A DNA stretch of 11,329 nucleotides. Origin: JAEYFP01 sp964566545 (lineage in GTDB: Bacteria > Bacillota > Clostridia > Lachnospirales > Lachnospiraceae). Under the pieces are notes generated by a model, which worked only from the letters and a program-made list of their open reading frames with translations, made no database searches and was not told the origin of the DNA. Position numbers and translations under genes: made by a program. This document shows, piece by piece, positions 4,805 to 11,329 of this stretch. Location: assembly GCA_964566545.1 (NCBI GenBank), contig CAZMIX010000069.1, positions 1 to 11,329 of the forward strand, given 5' to 3'. The number at the start of each line of letters is the position of its first letter. The stretch's first letter is position 1.

Positions 4805-7800
4805 TTATGATTTGCGTGAATGATCACGCGGGGTCTTACGCGATTTGTTCTGTACTAAAATTGCTATGATGACCGTCACGCTCGCCGCGAGAAGTATGAT
4901 CCACAATGCAATGTTTGCCGCATCTCCCGTAACCGGTCCCACACGCTCGCCGAGCACTCCGCTCGTCGGAGCCGAACGTACGCCGAGTACGCCGGAGAGC
5001 ACTCCGCCCTCTCTTCTGTCATCACCGGGTGAATTCGTAATCGTTCCGAGACTGACCGAAACTGCTGCTGCGCTCGTGCTGTCCACCGTAAAGGTATAAA
5101 CAAGCGGATCGCCATTTGTATCTCTGTTAATTGCATATCCTGCCGGTGCCTCTACCTCGATGAAGTAATAATCATCCCAAGGCAGACTGCCTGCATAAAT
5201 CTCGCCGGCCGAATTCGTCGTATAGGTACCGTATCTGTAGTAAGCATTTCCATAAATCGTAGATGCGGCCGCCTGACCTACCGTCCTTGGTGTTCTTGAA
5301 TAAAGCTCAAATACCGCTCCCGCAAGTGCGCTCGTAGCGCCCGCGTTGGCCTTCGTCAGTCTGGCAGCACCCATGCTTCTCGTATTTAAGAAAGTCACTG
5401 CTGCCGACGCGCCCGATTCCGCAATTGTAAACGCTTCCGTAGCGCTGCTCAGCGCATAGCCGGACGGTGCCGTTATTTCTCTGAAGTAATACGTTCCATA
5501 CGGCAGCCCCGTTACCGAGAGCGTTCCTGCCGAGGATACTGCCATGGACGTTGTTCCCTCCGTAGAAGCCGAGTAAACGTAAGCACCCGTGCTTCCTGTC
5601 GCCCTTACAAGCGTTCCTGCCGACGTGTACAGGTTAAATACCGCTCCTGAAAGCGCCGCTCTCGTAGAAGCATCCCGTTTTGTCAGTGTGACCGAGCCTA
5701 CGATTCTTTCGTCACGCATCGTCACTGTTTGCTCGACTCCATCCGTTCTCACCGTAAAGGTCACCGGAGATGCCACCGTATAGCCGACAGGCGCAGAGAT
5801 CTCCACAAGCCGGTATTCCGCACCAAGTACAAGTCCTTCCACATAATGCCTTGTTGTCGTAGAAGTCCAGCGGTCCACCTCTTCACCTGTGCTGACTCTG
5901 TATAGAGCGAGGACTGCACCCGGAAGCTCCGCACTTGTCGTCGCATCCAGCTTGGAAATCCGAACCTTACTCGGCGTATTCGTGAAATTCATACCACTCT
6001 GCGTGGAAACATATCCGCTTAATGTGCCTTCCTCCACGGTATACGTGATAATCTTTCCGTTTGTATCATATTTTGGCAGCTTTACCCTGCCCTCCGTACC
6101 GAAGGTATAGGTCATACTCGTGTTTCCCAAATAATACGTATCCACAAGCACGTGGCTCCTGCCTGCCGTATCTGTTGCGTACAAGTTGATCGTGACAGTC
6201 GGACGTCTGCTCGAATCGCCTGCGTCATCCCAATACTTCCTGCCGCCGATTTCGATATATTCCTGTTTAATCGTGTTGGTGAGTGCCGTGCTTACTATTC
6301 CGCTTGAAGGTGTTCCGTCGAATACATAGAATCCGTCACTCGTCAATGATGCCTTTGTTCCGTTAAAGTTAACGGAAAGCGTATAGCCTGTTGCACCTAC
6401 TTCTTTCAGCGAATATACATATTTGTGACCGTCTGCCGTAGAAATATCGTCCTTGCCGGTCGGGTCAGTGCCTCTCTTGTTACCCCAGCCAAGATTATAC
6501 TCATATAAATTCTCAAAGCTGAAGGTTCCGTCAGCAGCGAGCTTTGTTTCATCGTAATACTCGCCGTCTCTATAAAGCACAATTGTAATATCATCCGGTC
6601 TGTCAGTGCTATCCGGATCTTTCCATTCTTTTACGCCTTCCAATACAAACGGATCATAGAACGGAGCGTTTGTCACCTTGCTTTCATGCTCCATGTTAGT
6701 AATATTGGATTCATACGTGCCATCTCCAATCTCTTCAACCGTATATGCATATTCCTTACCGGTTTCTAAATCATATTTATCGAGGCTCTTGAATGCAAAG
6801 GCTTCCTTGCCGCCCGTACCGATCGCGCCGTTCTTGATCGTGACAGAATCGACCTTGCCGTCTCCGTCCGCATCCACGCGCTTACCGTCACGCAGCAGAT
6901 AAATTGTTACATCCGCATAATCCTTAGTCCTGTCAATATTACCGTTTGCATCCTTAGTAAGCAGCCATTTTTTCTCGCCGCTTAACCCGACCTTCTCCTG
7001 CTTCAGCCTGTTCGTAAAGCCGGTCACATTGCCGCTTGTATCCTTGATTTCTTCACTCGTAAACCTCTTTTCGGCATCGGCAGACATCGACTCCTTCACC
7101 GTATAGGTGTATTCGTAATCTACGCCGCCCGCCGTCTTGTACTTATACTGCTCCAGAGGGCCGAACTCATAATTCTCCGCACCATTTTTCAGCACGATCG
7201 AATCAACCGGCTTCGTATCCATGACACCCTTTGTTATGGAATCACGATATAACTCAATCGTTACATCCGGATAAGTATAGCCCGGAATCGTGTTTCCGTA
7301 TACATCCTTCGGAATCACCCATGCCTTCGTACCCTTCAGGGAGGTCTCTCCGCCCCTTGCATTCTTTAGGGATTCCTCACGGATCGAACCGTCTTCCTTC
7401 TGTACATCCACACCCTTAATCGTAAACTTCAAATCGGCAGCAACCGTATAGCCTGTTGGCGCACTTACCTCATGCAGTGTATACGTATATGGGCTGGTTT
7501 CATCTTTTGTTTCCATCAGGATGAGCTTAACCACCTCCGCATATTTGGAGGCCTCCGACGCGCTTACCGTGCGCTGTGTAAACAGCACCGGCTTTTCGCT
7601 TGAGATCCACTCATGCAGAACAGTCTTCCCGTCCTTGTCAAGGAGCTGCAATACCGCACCTTCCAAATTTGTCTCCGTCGTCAAATCCAACTTTGAAAGC
7701 AGAATTTCAAGAGACTTATCTTTCATGACTACCGGCGAGGGGGAAGTCGCTCCCTTGCCATCTACGGTAAACTCGACACTCTGCGCAATTGCATAACCGT

Positions 7801-10800
7801 CCGGAGCCGCCGTCTCGACGAGCGTATAGGTCTTCCCTGCCTCAAGAGCCACACCATAAATCACATGGTAATCCGCATATGCCGCCTTTTCCTTATCCGA
7901 CAATGCCGCTTCGGAAGCAAGTGTTGACAATAATGCCGGTTTATTTCCCGATGTCCAGTTCGCAAGAACACTGCCAGAGCCATCCACAATCTGAAGTGCT
8001 GCGCCCGGAAGCTCTTCCGTGCCGGAAATAGACTGTTTGGAAACAATCACCTTTGTCATGCCGTCAAATACATCCTCGGACTGTGTAACTGTTCCGTCCG
8101 CATCCGTACGTTCAAACTGATTATAATCCTTCACTGTGAAGATGACATCTTCCGCCTTCACATAGCCGGCCGGAACACCTGTCTCCACTACCTTATAGTT
8201 TTTGCCTACGACAAGCTTGCCAAATGGAATCAGAACAGCTCCGTGAGCCGGCGAGATCCATGTATGCACCTGCTCGGTGTATGAGCCTGCCGCATCCTGA
8301 CCATACAGCGTCAAGTCCGCACCTTCCACATAGTCGTCCGCTCCGCCTGTTAAACGTTTTTTAGATATTTCCACACGGATCGGCCTGTCGTACATAGTCA
8401 GTTCATTGGCTATGATCGTTGTACCATAGTCGGAATCCTTAGCCGTCGCTTTCCTCTCAGCTGTTGCGGATACATCTTCTGTAATTTGCAATGTGCCGTC
8501 ACTCATTATCTTAAAGGTAATCGGCTGCGCCGTATAATAACCGTCCGGCGCCTTTGTTTCTTCCAGCGTATAAGTTTCGCCTACCTGAAGCGCCGCCAGA
8601 ATCTTATGCGGAACACCCGAGGTACGCCATTCTTCCACAACATCTGAGCCATGCTTAATCACGAGTGATGCACCCGAAAGCTCTGTGCTCGTGCCAAGCT
8701 CCTTTTTGGAAATGAACACATCAATTGCCGCATCTTCTAATATAAGCGTCATACCATTTCCTGAACCGGTCGTTCTGCCCGTTGTCATAATGCTGCCGTC
8801 CTCATTGACCTTAAATACGATATCTGTCGTCAGCGCATAGCCAAGAGGTGCCGTATCCTCGTGCAGTACATAGCTCTGCCCTGTTACCAGGCCATTCTCA
8901 CTTGTCAATCCGTTTCCGATTTCAAACAGCTTTGCAGTCGTTCCTGATGTCCAGCTCGCAATCGCAGTGCCGGTTTTGCTGCCACTTGCATCCGCTAAAT
9001 AAAGCTCCATTTTTGCTCCGGCAAGCTCATCCGTACCGCCGATTTCACGCTTGGAAATATACAGCTTATTTGTATCATCTGTCATCTGGCAGATAAGCGG
9101 CGTCGTAACAGAATCCGTAACCGTCGTAGAATCGATCGTCTTTGAATCCGTCTTTGCCGCATCTCCCTCAGGAAGCTGATAACCCGCCGGTGCTTTGATC
9201 TCAAGGAAGTAATAGGTTCCCCAAGGAAGTCCCGTCACAACAAGCTTTCCGCCGCTGTAAAGCGCCTGCAGCTCTTTCACACTCTTATATAATACATTAT
9301 CCTTATAAAGCTCAAACTCCGCGTCTTTCAAAGACAGACGAATCAGTGTCCCGTCGCTGCTCTTTCCGTACTTCACAAGCTCGATCGAGCCGTTTTCTTT
9401 TGTATTCGTCACGGTCGTTATCGCAGTCTTATTACCGGATGCATCCTTCGTGTAAACATCCACGAACTTCTCTGTCTTTGTTCCGTCCGCATTTACCGTC
9501 TGTCTGTCTGTCTCGGTAATATCAAAATAATACTTCGTAGCATCCGGCACATAACCGGCGGCTTTTGCCGAAGCCTCATTCTCCAGGAAGTAATAGCTTC
9601 CTATCGGAAGATGCTCTATCGCAACAATACCCTGTGCGTTCGAGGTTGTCATTCCGACTTTCGCATTCGTGTCCGCATTATATACGTCAAATACGATTCC
9701 CTGAATCACCTTCGTTGTAGCCGCATCCGTTTTGCTGAATTTCGCAGATGCCTTAATTTCACTATTTACAAATGTATATTCCACTGCATCCGCAATCACG
9801 CAGCTTTTCGTAATGCTGAATTCCAGCTGATAGTCGCTGACCGCATAGCTTGCTCCTACCGGCACGCTCGTTTCCTCAAAGTAATAATTACCATAAGGAA
9901 GCCTGCCAATTATTGCTGCACTGATTTTTCCCGAAGCATCAGTCTTATAGCTGCCAACCTCCTTCTTTGTATCCTTGTTCACGAGAGTAAAGCCAATGCC
10001 GCTCAAATCAGCAGGCTTCGTACCGTCAAAGGTTTTTAACAGACTCACATAGCCATAGCCCTTTTGGTTCTTCACTTCCACTGATTGCTGCTGCATGATA
10101 TTCGTAGTCGCATCCGCGTTATTTTCATTAATTGTCACAACGGCAGATTTTATTACATTGGTTTCGGAAATCGCCTCGTAGCCCTCCGGCGCTTTTGTCT
10201 CACGGAAATAGTAGCTGCCCCAATCCAGATTCGAAACCGTTACATAGCCATCTCCATTTGTTATAAGCTTCGTCCTAACCGGCGTATCGTTGCCTACCAT
10301 ATACAAATCAAATTCCGCACCGGAAAGCAGTTCGCCCGACTCCAGATCGCTCTTTGTCAGCTTAACAGAGCCCGTCTGCCGCTCGTTTTCAATTGTACCA
10401 ATATCATAAGCAACCGTTGTGTTGCCCGCACCGATCGTAAATTCATATATTGCATCGGGGTTGATAATGCTATAACCCTGCGGTGCCTTTGTCTCCACGA
10501 AATAATAGGAATCCCATGGCAGACCTGAAACGGATAGTTCTCCGTTTTCGTTTGTATAATATTTGCCATACTCATAGCCCGCACCGAAAAGAGACTTGAT
10601 CGTCTCACTGAAGCTGCTCGGCGTATTCGCATACAGGGTAAATTCCGCACCCTTCAGCGCCGCTCCATTTTCATCCGTCTTCTTCAGCTTGACGGAACCG
10701 TCCTTCGGCGTATTGATGATCGAATTGCTTCCCGTAAAGGATACGGTCTGGCCGTTCGTTTTAATTTCAAATGCAAGGTTTCCTGTGTATGTCTCGTAAC

Positions 10801-11329
10801 CGACAGGCGTTACCTCTTCGAAATAATACTTGCCCGCATCCAGCGCGCCTACGATTGCCTTTTCAATCCGGCCGTTTGCATCCGTTGTAACGGTCTTTAA
10901 ATAAATTCCGTTTGGCGACTCGCCCTTGTAAAGCTTAAAGCTTACATCGGCCATCGCTGCCTTTGTCGTTTCATTCTTCTTTTCAAGCTCCACGTAACCC
11001 TGCAGCTTCTCATTCTTAATCGCATGATTGCCCGTGAAAGACTTGTGCAGGCTGCTTCCGTCAATCGTAAAGCTGTACGGCGTCGTGTTCAAAATGTAGC
11101 CGTCAAGCGTGGACTTCTCAACAAGCGTATAATCTCCCCATGCAAGGCCGTCCTTGGATGCCGTGCCGCCGTTTGCGGTCGTCAGCGTAGCGATCAACTG
11201 CCGGCTGTCCGTTCCGTAATCCTTGTATAGCTCAAATACAACGCCGTTCAGCGGACTGTTATCGGCTGCGGAGATCTTTTCGATTTCCACGCTACCCGTC
11301 TCGCGTTCGTTCTTCACCTCGACAAGCTG
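4805..11329 (-). CDS. Giant SpaA/Cna_B repeat surface protein with sortase-type C-terminus; partial (5' end missing)
   Basis: The reading frame is open to the right edge; 2174 residues are visible and the signal peptide and any N-terminal binding head lie outside. About 19 immunoglobulin-like domains follow one another: 12 SpaA-type, 4 Cna_B-type, 3 SpaA-type. Nearly all SpaA units show a first-strand lysine (as in GSVKLTK), a glutamate in (Y/T)(Y/L)xxE-x-x-APxGY, and an Asn or Asp at the final strand, the residues that form intramolecular isopeptide bonds in this family. The four Cna_B units show KxW, YTVxE and TN. After a glycine-rich linker with two GVLG units come GPVTGD, a membrane helix (AANIALWIILLAASV onward) and a basic tail, so it is probably linked to peptidoglycan by a sortase. 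The role is inferred: a long, rigid, protease-resistant stalk for adhesion or pilus-like contact. The GTG at 11317 is internal (VKNERETGS is an inter-domain linker), not a start. Two hairpins follow the stop. Confidence 0.96.
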   Translation of the reverse strand, partial: QLVEVKNERETGSVEIEKISAADNSPLNGVVFELYKDYGTDSRQLIATLTTANGGTASKDGLAWGDYTLVEKSTLDGYILNTTPYSFTIDGSSLHKSFTGNHAIKNEKLQGYVELEKKNETTKAAMADVSFKLYKGESPNGIYLKTVTTDANGRIEKAIVGALDAGKYYFEEVTPVGYETYTGNLAFEIKTNGQTVSFTGSNSIINTPKDGSVKLKKTDENGAALKGAEFTLYANTPSSFSETIKSLFGAGYEYGKYYTNENGELSVSGLPWDSYYFVETKAPQGYSIINPDAIYEFTIGAGNTTVAYDIGTIENERQTGSVKLTKSDLESGELLSGAEFDLYMVGNDTPVRTKLITNGDGYVTVSNLDWGSYYFRETKAPEGYEAISETNVIKSAVVTINENNADATTNIMQQQSVEVKNQKGYGYVSLLKTFDGTKPADLSGIGFTLVNKDTKKEVGSYKTDASGKISAAIIGRLPYGNYYFEETSVPVGASYAVSDYQLEFSITKSCVIADAVEYTFVNSEIKASAKFSKTDAATTKVIQGIVFDVYNADTNAKVGMTTSNAQGIVAIEHLPIGSYYFLENEASAKAAGYVPDATKYYFDITETDRQTVNADGTKTEKFVDVYTKDASGNKTAITTVTNTKENGSIELVKYGKSSDGTLIRLSLKDAEFELYKDNVLYKSVKELQALYSGGKLVVTGLPWGTYYFLEIKAPAGYQLPEGDAAKTDSKTIDSTTVTDSVTTPLICQMTDDTNKLYISKREIGGTDELAGAKMELYLADASGSKTGTAIASWTSGTTAKLFEIGNGLTSENGLVTGQSYVLHEDTAPLGYALTTDIVFKVNEDGSIMTTGRTTGSGNGMTLILEDAAIDVFISKKELGTSTELSGASLVIKHGSDVVEEWRTSGVPHKILAALQVGETYTLEETKAPDGYYTAQPITFKIMSDGTLQITEDVSATAERKATAKDSDYGTTIIANELTMYDRPIRVEISKKRLTGGADDYVEGADLTLYGQDAAGSYTEQVHTWISPAHGAVLIPFGKLVVGKNYKVVETGVPAGYVKAEDVIFTVKDYNQFERTDADGTVTQSEDVFDGMTKVIVSKQSISGTEELPGAALQIVDGSGSVLANWTSGNKPALLSTLASEAALSDKEKAAYADYHVIYGVALEAGKTYTLVETAAPDGYAIAQSVEFTVDGKGATSPSPVVMKDKSLEILLSKLDLTTETNLEGAVLQLLDKDGKTVLHEWISSEKPVLFTQRTVSASEASKYAEVVKLILMETKDETSPYTYTLHEVSAPTGYTVAADLKFTIKGVDVQKEDGSIREESLKNARGGETSLKGTKAWVIPKDVYGNTIPGYTYPDVTIELYRDSITKGVMDTKPVDSIVLKNGAENYEFGPLEQYKYKTAGGVDYEYTYTVKESMSADAEKRFTSEEIKDTSGNVTGFTNRLKQEKVGLSGEKKWLLTKDANGNIDRTKDYADVTIYLLRDGKRVDADGDGKVDSVTIKNGAIGTGGKEAFAFKSLDKYDLETGKEYAYTVEEIGDGTYESNITNMEHESKVTNAPFYDPFVLEGVKEWKDPDSTDRPDDITIVLYRDGEYYDETKLAADGTFSFENLYEYNLGWGNKRGTDPTGKDDISTADGHKYVYSLKEVGATGYTLSVNFNGTKASLTSDGFYVFDGTPSSGIVSTALTNTIKQEYIEIGGRKYWDDAGDSSRRPTVTINLYATDTAGRSHVLVDTYYLGNTSMTYTFGTEGRVKLPKYDTNGKIITYTVEEGTLSGYVSTQSGMNFTNTPSKVRISKLDATTSAELPGAVLALYRVSTGEEVDRWTSTTTRHYVEGLVLGAEYRLVEISAPVGYTVASPVTFTVRTDGVEQTVTMRDERIVGSVTLTKRDASTRAALSGAVFNLYTSAGTLVRATGSTGAYVYSASTEGTTSMAVSSAGTLSVTGLPYGTYYFREITAPSGYALSSATEAFTIAESGASAAVTFLNTRSMGAARLTKANAGATSALAGAVFELYSRTPRTVGQAAASTIYGNAYYRYGTYTTNSAGEIYAGSLPWDDYYFIEVEAPAGYAINRDTNGDPLVYTFTVDSTSAAAVSVSLGTITNSPGDDRREGGVLSGVLGVRSAPTSGVLGERVGPVTGDAANIALWIILLAASVTVIIAILVQNKSRKTPRDHSRKS
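4808..4942 (-). other. Cell-wall sorting signal (GPVTG variant), membrane helix and basic tail
   Basis: Residues 2127-2131 read GPVTG followed by D, then about 23 hydrophobic residues (2133-2155) and NKSRKTPRDHSRKS at the C-terminus. Layout and spacing are those of sortase substrates; the first position is Gly where the classic motif has Leu. The linker before it repeats GVLG twice. A sortase gene is not in the window. Confidence 0.85.
5030..5971 (-). repeat. Three membrane-proximal SpaA-type domains
   Basis: Units begin near residues 1783, 1873 and 1982 (VRISKLD, GSVTLTK, AARLTK) with VEISAPVGY, REITAPSGY and IEVEAPAGY. The first belongs to the W-x-S subtype (RWTST), the other two to the LPxxxYYF subtype. 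The last is followed directly by the anchor linker. Confidence 0.85.
5972..7345 (-). repeat. Four consecutive Cna_B-type domains inside the SpaA array
   Basis: Units begin near residues 1325, 1443, 1556 and 1687. Each has the Cna_B first strand (LKGTKAW, LSGEKKW, LEGVKEW, IGGRKYW), a VTIxLYRDG-type second strand, a YTVxE-type strand (YTVKE, YTVEE, YSLKE, YTVEE) and a closing TN (FTN, VTN, LTN, FTN). The Lys, Glu and Asn expected for an isopeptide bond are therefore all present in every unit. Confidence 0.88.
7382..11329 (-). repeat. Twelve consecutive SpaA-type domains (N-terminal visible block)
   Basis: Counting residue 1 at 11317, units start near residues 7, 107, 206, 315, 421, 522, 642, 751, 866, 980, 1089 and 1203, about 100-115 residues each. 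Boundaries were set by the recurring first strand (xVxLxK) and the E-x-x-APxGY strand. Units 8-12 form a subtype with ISK at the first strand and a W-x-S motif (SWTSG, EWRTS, TWISP, NWTSG, EWISS). The repeats are diverged at the DNA level; no long exact repeats were noticed. Confidence 0.85.

Noticed and set aside
9611..10528. Plus-strand frames of 142 and 147 codons within the adhesin gene
   Set aside because: They are the reverse of regular SpaA repeat coding sequence and have no credible translation signals.
11315..11317. GTG as the start codon of the adhesin
   Set aside because: The frame stays open to the window edge and the sequence around it (VEVKNERETGSV) is a typical inter-domain linker, with no signal peptide following.

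Overview
All supported genes lie on the minus strand, so transcription runs from high to low coordinates. The gene order secG-rnr-smpB-ssrA, the strong AGGAGG ribosome binding sites, the very A/T-rich intergenic DNA, and a cell-wall adhesin with a sortase-type tail all point to a Gram-positive Clostridia-type Firmicute. The SmpB sequence and the SpaA/Cna_B protein style suggest Lachnospiraceae; this is inference from family resemblance, not a search. A Cache/HAMP receptor and a cyclic di-GMP riboswitch suggest an organism that switches between motile and surface-attached life.

From the right edge: 4805-11329 is the 3' part of one very large gene for a cell-surface protein of at least 2174 residues. 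It is built from about 19 immunoglobulin-like, isopeptide-forming domains: twelve SpaA-type, four Cna_B-type, then three SpaA-type, followed by a variant sorting signal (GPVTG), a membrane helix and a basic tail. Its start lies outside the window. Two hairpins follow it, the second a clear terminator.

The roughly 600-base gap 4203-4804 is dense with regulation. In transcription order it holds a four-copy A/T-rich repeat, a near-consensus promoter, a class I cyclic di-GMP (GEMM-I) riboswitch, its terminator, a second long terminator-like hairpin with a CCUCCC loop, a small palindrome, a 16-base tandem repeat, and a separate promoter for secG. No gene stands between the riboswitch and secG, so the target is either the secG operon or the short transcript itself.

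The block 870-4202 is the protein-export and ribosome-rescue set. It contains SecG, a translocon subunit, and RNase R, which degrades structured and defective mRNA. It also contains SmpB and tmRNA, which release stalled ribosomes and tag the incomplete proteins. The genes are tightly packed; a terminator-like hairpin lies between secG and rnr, and ssrA has its own promoter and terminator. The left edge, 1-709, is the N-terminal part of a membrane receptor with a single Cache domain and the start of a HAMP domain, probably a chemoreceptor.
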